Positions 53,431-62,955 of a stretch of DNA of 64,000 nucleotides are shown in pieces. A program made the translations under genes and the position numbers. How positions within the stretch are numbered: the first letter of the stretch is position 1; every line of letters begins with the position of its first letter. The notes under the pieces were generated by a model. The model searched no databases and was not told the origin of the DNA. It worked only from the letters and a program-made list of their open reading frames with translations. This DNA comes from JAKACA01 sp052143575 (GTDB lineage: Bacteria; Actinomycetota; Acidimicrobiia; Acidimicrobiales; Bog-793): NCBI GenBank assembly GCA_052143575.1, contig JBKQSP010000043.1, positions 62,001 to 126,000 on the forward strand. Reading direction: 5' to 3'.

Positions 53431-54648
53431 CTAGTCCCTGCCCTCGCCCGGGCCTTCTCCGAGCTCGTCTGGCCCCGGTGCATGGTCAGGGACGACGAAG
53501 CGAGTCGGGACGTTGCCGGTTCGCGCCAACCAGGCATATTCCCAGGCCGTCAACTGAGAAACCGGCATCTCAGAGCGGGCACGCCCAGCCCCTCCGGCGG
53601 CGGCGGCGCGGGCGGCCACCGACGCCGGCGAACGGGAACCGGGGGGGATGGGGCCGCCCAGCCCGCTCGAGTCCGCCCCTGCACGATCACGCGACGCCCC
53701 CGAGGGCTCGCCGCCGAGACGGCCACCCGAGTCGACCTCGAGCCCGAGGTCGAGGCCCGCCAGCCCGTCGAGGCGGTCGCCGCCACCTGACCACATACCC
53801 ACGAGGGAAACGGCTCCCCCACCACGGGCGTCGGCACGCACGGCCACTCGCTGCTCGGAGTGCATCCACTGCAAGTAGATCGGCACGAAGGCACCGAGGG
53901 TGACGACCTCGGTCGCCGCCCACAAGATGCCACCGCCCGTCCTCGAGCTCGAAAGCGTGTACATCGATGCCAGCGGTTTGTGGCTGTTGAGGATGGCCAC
54001 ACCCAGGAACGCCTCGACCCCGGATCCGAGCAGGATGTTGAGCATCCGCGCCGGGTAGCTCATCCTCCAGTGGATGATCGGGTCGATCCCCACCATCGGC
54101 CACCAGAACAGCGTCGCTCCGAAGAGGAAGCCGATGTTGATGAGATCCATCAACCACATGTGCAACATGGCGTAATTCAGCAGCGGCGTAAGGAAGAAGA
54201 TGAACATGGCGCCGTAGTAGAGGGCCCACACGACGACGGGATGACTGATGACGGCGAAGGGCTTCGACCGCAGCACTTCGAGCCACCGCTGCTTCAGGTG
54301 GCGGCTGCCTGTCTGCAGCAGCAGCGTCGAGGGTGCCCCGAGGGCGAGCAGCGGCGGGCCGACGACCATGAGGAGCAGGTGCTGCAGGACATGAGCCTGG
54401 AAGTAGGAACCCGTCATGGCCGCCACGGGAGACTGCAGGGCGAGATCGATGGACACGAGGCCCAACATGAACGACGCCGTCCGCCAACCGCTCCAGCGCC
54501 GGCCGCGGGCAGCCAGTTTCCAGTCGGCCCGCAGGTACCAGACGGCGACGGCCACGAGCACCACGACGACACCGACTGGAAATGCGCTGTACTCCCATTG
54601 CGTGAGGGCGTTGTGCACGGAGAAGCCGACATGGGCCATCCCAGGCAT
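53431..54648 (-). CDS. ctaG: CtaG-family cytochrome c oxidase assembly protein
   Basis: This 405-residue membrane protein has seven predicted helices of the caa3-type CtaG family, with the conserved HVLQHLLLMVVGPPLLALG and FFLTPLLNYAMLHMWLMDLINIGFLF and FWWPMVGIDPI. CtaG proteins help deliver copper or assemble haem-copper oxidase. About 130 residues at the C-terminus are Gly/Ala/Ser/Pro-rich and probably cytoplasmic and disordered, longer than usual. It lies beside a lipoprotein and a membrane/SCO-like fusion, a plausible oxidase-biogenesis group. Confidence 0.85.
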   Translation of the reverse strand: MPGMAHVGFSVHNALTQWEYSAFPVGVVVVLVAVAVWYLRADWKLAARGRRWSGWRTASFMLGLVSIDLALQSPVAAMTGSYFQAHVLQHLLLMVVGPPLLALGAPSTLLLQTGSRHLKQRWLEVLRSKPFAVISHPVVVWALYYGAMFIFFLTPLLNYAMLHMWLMDLINIGFLFGATLFWWPMVGIDPIIHWRMSYPARMLNILLGSGVEAFLGVAILNSHKPLASMYTLSSSRTGGGILWAATEVVTLGAFVPIYLQWMHSEQRVAVRADARGGGAVSLVGMWSGGGDRLDGLAGLDLGLEVDSGGRLGGEPSGASRDRAGADSSGLGGPIPPGSRSPASVAARAAAAGGAGRARSEMPVSQLTAWEYAWLARTGNVPTRFVVPDHAPGPDELGEGPGEGRD

Positions 54649-54743
54649 ACGCCCAGTGTTCTACCCTCCGGCGAAAATCACAACCGCGGCAACGGCGCCA
54701 CCGAGCCTCGGTGCCGGCCGGGCGGCCGGCCGCCCGGCACCCG

Positions 54744-55985
54744 TTAGGTGGGAACCCTGATCACCTGCACGGCAGACCACGCACCGGAGCGGCCGAGGAC
54801 GGAGACGGTGAGCGTCGCTCCCTCGACGGCGAGGCTCTCGGTCTTTCCGGCGACCTCGAGCACGAGCGTCGCCGTGCCGGCCGGTAGCGCCGGCAGCTCG
54901 TTCCAGCTCGATCCGGCCGCCCCGAGCACGTCAGCGGTCACGGAACCGCCGCTGTGGGACATCACGACGAAGCTCGATCCGTCCGGGGCAACGCCGGTTG
55001 CCATCAGCCGCTCCGAGGGTGCGACGTCGTAGGCAGGCGACGACGACCAGCTCCCCGAGGCGCTGCGGGACAGTCGCAAGACGGTGGCGGTTCCGTCCCT
55101 GGCGACCGACTCGATCAGCGCCACGAGCTGACCGGCGTCGCTCGAGAGTTGCAGGACCTCGCTGATGAGCGATTGGGCGGAGGCGGCACCGCCGGTAGCT
55201 GACGAGCCCCTCCTCGTCGTGATGCCCCCCGCCACGGCAGCGGCCGGCAGCAGTGGGCCCACCAGCTCCCAGCCCGTACCGACCTGCTCGAAGATGCCAA
55301 CTCGAGCAGACCCGTAGCACCGGCCACCCACCATCGGCTGGCCGGCGGGTCCATAGGCGACGGCCGTGAGCGCCGTCAGATCGCACGAGCCGCCGCCGGC
55401 GGCGGCAACGGCGAGGCGGGAGGTGAGCACACTCGTCGTCACGGCGTTGTCGCCGCTCTCGACGATGGTTGATCCGCTCTGCCCGAGGAGCGCCAGGATC
55501 CCTCCGCCGCCTGTCGCCGCCAGGGCGTCGGGCACGGGGGCGAGCTCAGTCGGGAGGATTCCGGGCGACCACTCGAGACCGCCATCGTGGGTCGTGGCAA
55601 CCGGGGAGAAGGCCAGCAGGCCACTCGCCTCGATGCCGACGACGGCCCCCGTCGGCAGGAAGGAGCCGACGAGCCCTCCCTCGTCAGCCACCCCCGGCGG
55701 CGTCACGCGCGACCAGGACGCCTGCGGCCCCCCGAGTGCGAAGAGCTGCCAGGAGGGAGCCGCCGAGTCGCCGAAGGGCACGATCGCCCACGCCGAGGCG
55801 CCGGAGGCGGAAGCGGCCAGGGCACTCGGCCCGGCTGCCTCGGCCGAGGTGGCCAACGGAATCTCGAGTGCAACCGATTGGGGGGCGGTTGGACGCTCCG
55901 CTCCCACCGCTGAGCTGCACCCACCCAAAACGATGCCGGTGATCAGGACCGACAGGACCGAGCTGGCGGTGGCCCGCTGCCTCAC
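54744..55985 (-). CDS. Putative lipoprotein, possible beta-propeller
   Basis: The 413-residue product has a lipoprotein signal with lipobox VLGGC near residue 23 (SSVLSVLITGIVLGGCSS). The rest is rich in Gly, Ala, Ser and Val with repeated short strands (GASAWAIVPFGD, GGLEWSPGILP, GGRCYGSARVGIFEQVG), suggestive of a sialidase/BNR-like beta-propeller, but I cannot assign a family. Two Cys (GSCDL, GRCYG) may form a disulfide. The GTG start overlaps the stop of the membrane/SCO-like gene (GTGA), so the two are translated together and probably work at the outer face of the membrane. Confidence 0.75.
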   Translation of the reverse strand: MRQRATASSVLSVLITGIVLGGCSSAVGAERPTAPQSVALEIPLATSAEAAGPSALAASASGASAWAIVPFGDSAAPSWQLFALGGPQASWSRVTPPGVADEGGLVGSFLPTGAVVGIEASGLLAFSPVATTHDGGLEWSPGILPTELAPVPDALAATGGGGILALLGQSGSTIVESGDNAVTTSVLTSRLAVAAAGGGSCDLTALTAVAYGPAGQPMVGGRCYGSARVGIFEQVGTGWELVGPLLPAAAVAGGITTRRGSSATGGAASAQSLISEVLQLSSDAGQLVALIESVARDGTATVLRLSRSASGSWSSSPAYDVAPSERLMATGVAPDGSSFVVMSHSGGSVTADVLGAAGSSWNELPALPAGTATLVLEVAGKTESLAVEGATLTVSVLGRSGAWSAVQVIRVPT

Positions 55986-57946
55986 TGCGTCGTCAGCACC
56001 TGCTGAACGGTGGCTGCCAGCACGGCGGCAAAGGAGGCCTGGCTCGCCTCGTCTGACGGCCACGGATCGGCGTTGAGCTGGTATTGCTCCCAGCCGGTGG
56101 CATCGATGACAAAGACACGGTAGGCGCCCGGGATCATCGGGCCCCAGGCGCTCAGGCGACTGTCGACGCCATAGGCCTTCCAGGCGGCCATGAGGTGACG
56201 GACCGGCCCGGTGAGGTACAGCCAGTTCGACATGTCTGCCAAACCCTCGGCCCGATCGAAGGCTTGCAGTGCGGCCGCCGAGCGGTACTGCGAGTTCGCC
56301 ACGACGGCGACGAACTCGACGCGGCCGCTCTGGCTGCCGAGGAGCGTCGAGGACTGCCGCAGCTCCTGTGCGATCACCGGACTGCCCAGCGTGCTCACCG
56401 GGTCGAGGAAGGTGAGCACGACGACCTTGCCGCGCAGGCTCGACAGGCTGAACAGGCTGCCGTTCTGCTCTCGAAGCAAGAACCCGGGCGCCTTCAGGTG
56501 CACGCGGCTCGGGAAGCCGTTCAGCGCCAGGTCGACGATCGGGTCAGCTCGCTTGTTGAGCGAGGCGGCCGCCATCGGGGCGGCGCCGAGCAGGACGACG
56601 GCGACGGCGCCGGCGGCGGCGAGGGCACGAAACGTGTAGACGGGGCGCGCCCGCACGCGTTCCCGCCAGGTCGCCGGCAGCTCGGGCGGTGGCGGCTCCG
56701 AGACCCAGCCGAGATCCGGTTCGAGGTTGATGGGCAGCTCCAGCTCCGGAGACAGCACTTCGGCCTCGACGGTGGCCCGCGTGACCGCCAGATAGCCACC
56801 GACGATGACGATCAGCATGGGGATCATGCTGTTCGGATCGGTGCCCGTCCCACCGAAGAAGCCAAAGTCCTCCACCAGCACCCAGTCGGCCAGCCCCACC
56901 ACGACCGAGACGAGGACGGCCGAGCCCACGATCGCCGTCCGCTTCGCCATGAAGGCCAGACCGAGGGCGGCGAGGACGACGACCACGAAAAGGTTGACCG
57001 CAAAGCCGTGAGCCTCCACGAAGGAGGCGAAGGCGCTCATCCACGAGGACACGTAGTGGGGCTGCGGCGTCCCCGCCATCGTTCGCACCATGGCCGCCAA
57101 GGTTCCGGGCCGGCTCTGGCTCGTCACCCGACCCTGCCAAAAGCCTCGCCCCGGCCAAGCCTGCAGGACCGCCATTGCGAGGAAGAGGAGGCCCATCGCT
57201 CGCAAGAGGAACCGGCCGACCTGGCCGCTCGACCAGCGCCGTTCGTCGAGAACGAGCAGGGCGCCGACCAAGCAGTACAGCAAGACAGCGCCCGGAGCCC
57301 CGAACAGCCAGCTGGCACCGCTCGCAAAGAGGCCACCGAAGGCCTCGCCGAACACCCAGACGACCAAGCCCCAGGCCAGGCTCGCCACACCGGCCGCCCG
57401 AGACCAGCGGCCGCGGGGCGCCACGAGGAGCCACAGTCCGATCCCGAGCTGGATCCACACCGTCGCCGTGCTGGCGACGATCGGGTGGTCGCTCCAGATG
57501 GTGGACCCGAAATGCACGATGTGCTGCACCCAGGCGGGAGACGCCGCCGCCGTCGGGTCGATCACCTTCGTCGTCATCCCGAGCGGCATCGACGTCTGCC
57601 CCTGCAGGATGCCGTCGAAGACCCAGAGCAGGCCGAAGCCGATGCGAAGGAAGCGACGGCCGCTCGGCTCAGGCTCGCCCCAGGGTTCGTGACCGGGGGC
57701 GAGGGTGACGGTGAACGCCGGTAGGCCGGCCCGGCCGTTGGCGCCCGGGATCGCTGCCCCGGTCGTCTCCGCAGCCGCCGCCCCCGCCGCCTGCGCGAGG
57801 GCGTTTCGCAGCTGCACGGAACGAAGGACGCTCCAGGCGAGCGCCAGGAGAACAAGGATGACGACCACGACGAGGGCCTGGCGCAGGAGCGCGGACTGGA
57901 ACGCCGACACGATGGTCGAGTTGCCCGGTGCTACCCCGCTGCTCAT
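55982..57946 (-). CDS. Polytopic membrane protein fused to a cysteine-less SCO1/thioredoxin-like domain
   Basis: The 654-residue protein has an N-terminal helix (ALVVVVILVLLALAW), a linker, and a multi-helix membrane region (about residues 95-400) that is a paralogue of the protein at 44615-45610 (shared LLWVFDGILQ, GEAFGGLFASG, GAPGAVLLY, TGTDPNSM). After a final helix, residues from about 486 form a SCO/AhpC-like thioredoxin fold: APGFLLREQNGSLFSLSSLRGK then LTFLDPVSTLGSPVIAQELRQ. In SCO proteins this loop carries the CxxxC copper/redox motif; here both positions are Ser (STLGS). The end (VFVIDATGWEQYQL) lacks a clear His ligand. The gene is coupled to a lipoprotein gene. A TTG at 57955 is an alternative start. 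Confidence 0.8.
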   Translation of the reverse strand: MSSGVAPGNSTIVSAFQSALLRQALVVVVILVLLALAWSVLRSVQLRNALAQAAGAAAAETTGAAIPGANGRAGLPAFTVTLAPGHEPWGEPEPSGRRFLRIGFGLLWVFDGILQGQTSMPLGMTTKVIDPTAAASPAWVQHIVHFGSTIWSDHPIVASTATVWIQLGIGLWLLVAPRGRWSRAAGVASLAWGLVVWVFGEAFGGLFASGASWLFGAPGAVLLYCLVGALLVLDERRWSSGQVGRFLLRAMGLLFLAMAVLQAWPGRGFWQGRVTSQSRPGTLAAMVRTMAGTPQPHYVSSWMSAFASFVEAHGFAVNLFVVVVLAALGLAFMAKRTAIVGSAVLVSVVVGLADWVLVEDFGFFGGTGTDPNSMIPMLIVIVGGYLAVTRATVEAEVLSPELELPINLEPDLGWVSEPPPPELPATWRERVRARPVYTFRALAAAGAVAVVLLGAAPMAAASLNKRADPIVDLALNGFPSRVHLKAPGFLLREQNGSLFSLSSLRGKVVVLTFLDPVSTLGSPVIAQELRQSSTLLGSQSGRVEFVAVVANSQYRSAAALQAFDRAEGLADMSNWLYLTGPVRHLMAAWKAYGVDSRLSAWGPMIPGAYRVFVIDATGWEQYQLNADPWPSDEASQASFAAVLAATVQQVLTTQ

Positions 57947-58154
57947 GCCCGGCAATGCGAATCGACTCCTCGAATCTGTCCAGCTGCAACAAGCACTGGC
58001 TGGACTCCAGCGAGACCGCCGAGCAGCGCGCCGGTCTCCGTCGGTACCGCCGCGCTTGAATCCGCCACTACTGCCTACAACGGTACCGGAACTTGGCCAC
58101 CGTGTTCTGCCAGAGGCGGCACCCGGGCGTCGGCGTCACGTGGGCCGGAGGCCG

Positions 58155-59042
58155 ATGTGCCTCCCACGTCTCGCGAAAATGCGCAAGGCTGTGGCCGTGA
58201 CGGCGGAGCAGGCACCGATGCTCGAGACGCAGGACCTCCCGGCTCCCGGTCCCTTGCCGCGCACGGTGCCCGGGGTCACCCCGGGCACGCTTGCCCGCAA
58301 GCGCTACCGGCCCCGGATCGACTACGAGCTCATCTCCTGCGGTCTGCACGGTCACGTCCTCGTCGGCCTCGATGTCGCCCAGGTCAGAGCGTCCGACGCC
58401 GACGTGCTGCGTGAATCGGGCGGTCTCCGATGGCACCGCTGCCTGCGCTGTGACGCCTGGATCGTGCAGGACATCCCAACGCAGCCCTCCACCCAATACC
58501 TGCCCGACGTCGTCGACCTCGACATCCCGACACGAGGGCGGCGGCTGCGCGACCGATACGTGCTGCGCCTCATCGTGCTCGACCGCATCCTGCACGCTCT
58601 CGTCTTTGCCGCTCTCGCCGTCGCCATCTTCGCCTTCGCCGAGAACGCCGACCACCTGCACAGCGAGTGGAGCAAAATCCTCACCGCCCTGCAGCCGTAC
58701 TCGGGTTCCTGGATCGTGAAGGACGTCAACAAGTTGTTCGCCCTGCACCACACGACCCTCTATCTCCTCGGAGCGGCCGCCTCGCTCTACGTGGCCGTGC
58801 TCCTCATCGAGTGCGTCGGCCTTTGGAACGCCCGACGCTGGGCGGAGTACCTGACGTTCGCCGAATTGGCGGCGTTCGTGCCCTTCGAGCTCTACGAGCT
58901 GGCCGGTTCGGTCACGCCCTTCAAAATCGTGACCCTCGTGCTCAACACCCTCATCCTGCTGTACCTCCTCCTCGTGCACCGCTTGTTCGGCGTGCGAGGA
59001 GGTGTCAGCGCCGCCAAAGCCGCCTACGGGGAAGAGGGCTGA
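58155..59042 (+). CDS. DUF2127-type membrane protein
   Basis: This 295-residue protein has a basic N-terminal region with a Cys pair (LRWHRCLRCDAWI), then four membrane helices: RLIVLDRILHALVFAALAVAIFAF, a HHTTLYLLGAAASLYVAVLLIE segment, YLTFAELAAFVPFELYELA and KIVTLVLNTLILLYLLLVHRLFG. The pattern and the RxxxxLRLIVxDR/xxHxxTLY arrangement fit DUF2127 membrane proteins of unknown function. The start is uncertain: ATG 58155 has GGAGG only three bases upstream; ATG 58179 is the alternative. Confidence 0.75.
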   Translation: MCLPRLAKMRKAVAVTAEQAPMLETQDLPAPGPLPRTVPGVTPGTLARKRYRPRIDYELISCGLHGHVLVGLDVAQVRASDADVLRESGGLRWHRCLRCDAWIVQDIPTQPSTQYLPDVVDLDIPTRGRRLRDRYVLRLIVLDRILHALVFAALAVAIFAFAENADHLHSEWSKILTALQPYSGSWIVKDVNKLFALHHTTLYLLGAAASLYVAVLLIECVGLWNARRWAEYLTFAELAAFVPFELYELAGSVTPFKIVTLVLNTLILLYLLLVHRLFGVRGGVSAAKAAYGEEG

Positions 59043-59051
59043 GACTTCCCG

Positions 59052-60284
59052 TCACGGGACGGGGCGAAGCACCGAGTAGGCCTCGTCCTCGTAGCAGCGG
59101 GACGACACGACGTCGGCGAGCACCTCGACGGCCTCGAACACGTCGGTGAAGCGCAGGTACAAGGGTGTGAATCCGAACCGGCACAGGTCGGGAGCGCGGA
59201 AGTCACCCACGACGCCTCGGGCGATGAGCGCCTGCATGATGGCGTAAGCCTGTGGGTGCCGGAGCGAGATCTGCGATCCCCGTCGCTCCGGGTCGCGAGG
59301 TGATGCGAGCTCGAGCTCCTCGCCGAGGCGCTCGCCGACCGCCTCGACGAACAGCTCGCTCAAGGCGACCGATTTCGTGCGCACTGCCTGCATCGTGACG
59401 CCCTCCCAGGCATCGAGTGCAGCCTCCAGCGCCGCGATGCCGAGGATGGACGGCGAGGAGGTGATGAAGCGCCGGATGCCGCCCGCAGGGCGGAACGAGG
59501 CTACGAAGTCGAAGGGTGCGTCGTGTCCGAGCCATCCCGGCAACGGGTTCTCGAGGATCTCCTGCAACTCCCGGCGAACATAGACGAAGGCGGGAGCACC
59601 CGGCCCGGCGTTCAGGTACTTGTAGCAGCAGCCGACTGCCAGGTCCACGCCGTCGCGATCGCACTCCACGACGACGGCGCCCGCAGAGTGGCACAGATCC
59701 CACACCGTGAGGGCACCGGCCTCATGGGCTGCCGCCGTCAGGGACGCCATGTCGAACATGGCTCCCGTTCGGAAGTCCACCTGCGTGAGCATGAGCACGG
59801 CCACGCTCTCGTCGAGGGCCTCGCGAACGGTGTCGGCGTCGCTCGAGCGGACCTCGACGTCACCGAGGAGCCGGGCGAGGCCGGCGGCGGCGTACAGGTC
59901 GCTCGGGAAGTTCGTCGCCGTCGTGAGGATCACCTTGCGTCCCGGCCGGGCACCGAGGGCGGCGCCGAGGAGCTTGACGAGGGCGATCGTGGTCGTGTCG
60001 ATGACGACGACCTCGCCGGCGCCGGCCCCGATGAGGCGGGCGATCCTGTCGCCGGCCCGGTCGGGAGCCGATATCCAGCTGTCCCAGCTGCCGACGAGGC
60101 CCGAGCCCCACTCGTGCTGCAGCACGTGCGCCATGCGGTCGGGCACCGCCTTCGGGAGCGCCCCGAGCGAGTTGCCGTCGAGGTAGACGAGTCCCTCGCG
60201 CAGCTGGAACCGGCCGCGTACGTGCCGCAGCGGATCCTGGCGGTCGAGGGCGGCGCATCGCTCACGCGTCCAGGAGTAGCTCAT
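59052..60284 (-). CDS. kynU: Kynureninase
   Basis: KynU cleaves kynurenine to anthranilate and alanine. The 410-residue PLP enzyme has the family opening VYLDGNSLGALPK, the substrate/cofactor segment VWDLCHSAGAVVV and the Schiff-base lysine in GCCYKYLNAGPGAPAFVYV, plus GWLGH. The ATG at 60284 is supported by a GGAGG ten bases upstream and by the family start. No other kynurenine-pathway gene is adjacent; it is divergent from the dimethylglycine dehydrogenase-like gene. Confidence 0.93.
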   Translation of the reverse strand: MSYSWTRERCAALDRQDPLRHVRGRFQLREGLVYLDGNSLGALPKAVPDRMAHVLQHEWGSGLVGSWDSWISAPDRAGDRIARLIGAGAGEVVVIDTTTIALVKLLGAALGARPGRKVILTTATNFPSDLYAAAGLARLLGDVEVRSSDADTVREALDESVAVLMLTQVDFRTGAMFDMASLTAAAHEAGALTVWDLCHSAGAVVVECDRDGVDLAVGCCYKYLNAGPGAPAFVYVRRELQEILENPLPGWLGHDAPFDFVASFRPAGGIRRFITSSPSILGIAALEAALDAWEGVTMQAVRTKSVALSELFVEAVGERLGEELELASPRDPERRGSQISLRHPQAYAIMQALIARGVVGDFRAPDLCRFGFTPLYLRFTDVFEAVEVLADVVSSRCYEDEAYSVLRPVP

Positions 60285-60445
60285 TCGACCGGGACCTCCC
60301 CCAAGGCTTCCATCGCGGCGGAGGCTACTGCGGGCTCGGCACGCCGCCGCCAGCCGTGGCACCATGAGCCGCGGCAGGATTGAACGGCCGGACAAACCCC
60401 ACCGGGCGCCTTCGGGCGGGAAACGAAAGGGCAGGAGCCACAGCC

Positions 60446-62908
60446 ATGCCAGACGCCGTCCCCGAGCGGGCACAGGTCGTGATCATCGGCGGCGGGGTCA
60501 TCGGGCTTTCGACCGCCTACCACCTTGCCAAGCACGGCTGGAACGACGTCGTCGTCCTCGAGCGGCACCAGCTGACCTCCGGGACGACGTGGCACGCCGC
60601 CGGCCTCATCACGTCCGCCGGCATGAGCGACGAGGCCTCTCTCACGATGAGCATCTACTCACGCGAGCTGTACGCACGCCTCGAAGACGAGACGGGCCTT
60701 TCCACCGGCTTTCGCCGTTGCGGGCACCTGCACGTCGCCACGACGCCGACACGGGTGAAGGCGATGCAGCGGGAGGCCGCCTATGCCAAGCGCTTCGGTC
60801 AGGAGTCGCACGAGATCGGGCCCGTCGAGATCGCCGAGCTCTGGCCCATAGCCGAGACGTCCGACTTGCTAAGGGGTTTTTACGTGCCCATCGAAGGCCG
60901 GGCGAACCCGCACGACGTGGCGATGTCACTCGCCAAAGGAGCGCGCCAGGGTGGCGTGAAGATCATCGAAGGAGTGCCGGTCACCGGGGTGACGACAGCC
61001 GGCGACCGCGTGACGGGCGTCGTCACGGACCTGGGCACGATCGAGACCGAGGTCGTCGTGCTGTCTGCAGGGATCTGGAGTCGTCAGTTCGGCGACATGA
61101 TCGGTGTGCGCATCCCCCTGCAGGCAGCCGAGCACTACTACCTCATCACCGAACCTTTCGAGGGCGTGCACCCCGACCTGCCCGTCCTCGAGGACCCGGC
61201 GACGTACGGCTACTTCCGCGAGGAGACGGGCGGCCTCCTCGTCGGCCTCTTCGAACCTCAAGCGGCTGCCTGGAAGCCGGACGGCATCCCGGACGACTTT
61301 GCCTTCGGCGAGATCGAGCCGGACTGGGATCGCATCAGCCCCTTCGTCGACCTCGCCATGTCGCGGGTGCCGGCGGTGCGGAGCGTCGGCGTGCGCAAGT
61401 TCTTCTGCGGGCCGGAATCGTTCACCTCTGACGTCCACCCTCTGCTCGGCGAGTCGCCCGAGCTGCGCGGCCTGTTCGCAGCTACGGGGCTCAACTCGCT
61501 CGGCATCCTCCTCGGCGGGGGCGTCGGCAACGTCATGGCCGAGTGGATCGTGAGCGGGCGGCCGCCGATCGACCTGACCGGTTTCACGCTCGACCGCACG
61601 AGCCCGCACGAGTCGACGGCGAAGTTCCGCAGGGACCGGACGCCGGAGCAGCTCGGGGTGCTCTTCGGCGATGCCATGGCGCCGGGATGGACACCCAGAT
61701 CGGCCCGCGGCGTCCGGCGTTCACCCGTGCACGAGCGGCTCGTCGCTCACGGGGGGCGTTTCGACACCACGACTGGTTGGGAGTGGGCCGACTTCTTCGC
61801 CGGCCTCGGTGCCGAGCCGCCGCCCGTCGGCCAGTCGTTCCAGCGCCAGAGGCACTGGTCGCTCGTCGAGGCCGAGCACCGGGCCGTGCGCGAAGACGTC
61901 GGTCTTCTCGACATGTCCTTCATGTGCAAATTCCTCCTGCAAGGTCGAGACGCCGGCGCCGTGCTCGACCGCATCGTCGTGTCCGAGGCGGCTCGTGTCC
62001 CGGTTGGCAAGGTCGTCTACACCGCCATCTGCCATGACGGCGGCGGCATGTGGGTGGATTGCACCTTCACGCGGCTGGCGCACGACCGCTACATGGTGAT
62101 CGGCACCGATCTCGTCACCCGCCGGCTCGAAGCGCTCCTGCGCCGGGCGCTCACACGCGACGACGCCGCCACGGTGACCGACGTGACGGCCGGCTTTGCA
62201 CTCTTCAGCCTGCAAGGCCCGAGGTCGCGGGAGTTGTTGTCGCGCCTGACGTCCACCGACCTGTCGAACGAGAACCTGCCGTACCTGAGCGGGCGGCTCA
62301 TCGATGTCGCCTACGCCCCCTCGGTCTGGGTGCAACGGGTCACCTACGTCGGCGAGCTCGGCTACGAGCTGCACGTGCGGGCAGACCTGGCCGTATCGGT
62401 GTACGACGCCCTCTTCGAGGCAGGTGTCGACCTCGGTCTTCGCGACGTCGGCATGTCGGCCCTCAACGGGCTACGCATCGAGAAGGGATACCGCGACTAC
62501 GGGCACGACATCGGCAATGACGACACGCCCCTCGAAGCCGGCATCGGCTTCGTCGTCGATTTCGAGAAGACGGCCTTTCCCGGTCGTGAGGCGCTCGTCA
62601 AGCAACGGGACAGCGGGCCGCTCCGCGAGCGCCTCGTCAACGTGCTCGTGCTCGACCCCGAGCCGCTCCTCTTCCACGGCGAGGACGTGCTGCGCGACGG
62701 CGTGCTCGTCGGTGAGGTCGAGGCTGGCGCCTACGGCTACACGCTGGGCGGTTCCGTGGCGATCGCCACTGTGCGCTGCGAGGAGGGCGTCACGGGCGCC
62801 TGGCTGACGAGCGGGAGCTTCGAGATCGAAGTCAGTCGTCGCCGCTATCCGGCACGGGTGCAGCTCGGTCCGCTCTACGACCCGAAACGCACCCGCATCC
62901 TCGCCTGA
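60446..62908 (+). CDS. FAD-dependent dimethylglycine/sarcosine dehydrogenase-like protein
   Basis: The 820-residue protein is a fusion of an N-terminal FAD-dependent amine oxidoreductase (GGGVIGLSTAYHLAKHG dinucleotide motif) and a C-terminal folate-binding GCV_T/aminomethyltransferase pair (YVGELGYELHVRAD, LRIEKGYRDYGHDI, then a barrel near the end). The sequence SGTTWHAAGLI matches the site where dimethylglycine dehydrogenase carries covalently bound FAD on histidine. Such enzymes demethylate N-methylated glycines and pass the one-carbon unit to tetrahydrofolate, linking with glyA chemistry. AGGAG lies nine bases before ATG 60446. Confidence 0.9.
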   Translation: MPDAVPERAQVVIIGGGVIGLSTAYHLAKHGWNDVVVLERHQLTSGTTWHAAGLITSAGMSDEASLTMSIYSRELYARLEDETGLSTGFRRCGHLHVATTPTRVKAMQREAAYAKRFGQESHEIGPVEIAELWPIAETSDLLRGFYVPIEGRANPHDVAMSLAKGARQGGVKIIEGVPVTGVTTAGDRVTGVVTDLGTIETEVVVLSAGIWSRQFGDMIGVRIPLQAAEHYYLITEPFEGVHPDLPVLEDPATYGYFREETGGLLVGLFEPQAAAWKPDGIPDDFAFGEIEPDWDRISPFVDLAMSRVPAVRSVGVRKFFCGPESFTSDVHPLLGESPELRGLFAATGLNSLGILLGGGVGNVMAEWIVSGRPPIDLTGFTLDRTSPHESTAKFRRDRTPEQLGVLFGDAMAPGWTPRSARGVRRSPVHERLVAHGGRFDTTTGWEWADFFAGLGAEPPPVGQSFQRQRHWSLVEAEHRAVREDVGLLDMSFMCKFLLQGRDAGAVLDRIVVSEAARVPVGKVVYTAICHDGGGMWVDCTFTRLAHDRYMVIGTDLVTRRLEALLRRALTRDDAATVTDVTAGFALFSLQGPRSRELLSRLTSTDLSNENLPYLSGRLIDVAYAPSVWVQRVTYVGELGYELHVRADLAVSVYDALFEAGVDLGLRDVGMSALNGLRIEKGYRDYGHDIGNDDTPLEAGIGFVVDFEKTAFPGREALVKQRDSGPLRERLVNVLVLDPEPLLFHGEDVLRDGVLVGEVEAGAYGYTLGGSVAIATVRCEEGVTGAWLTSGSFEIEVSRRRYPARVQLGPLYDPKRTRILA

Positions 62909-62955
62909 GCCCCCAATCGCGCCCCTGGCGCGCCGCGACATGTCACGATGACGAC

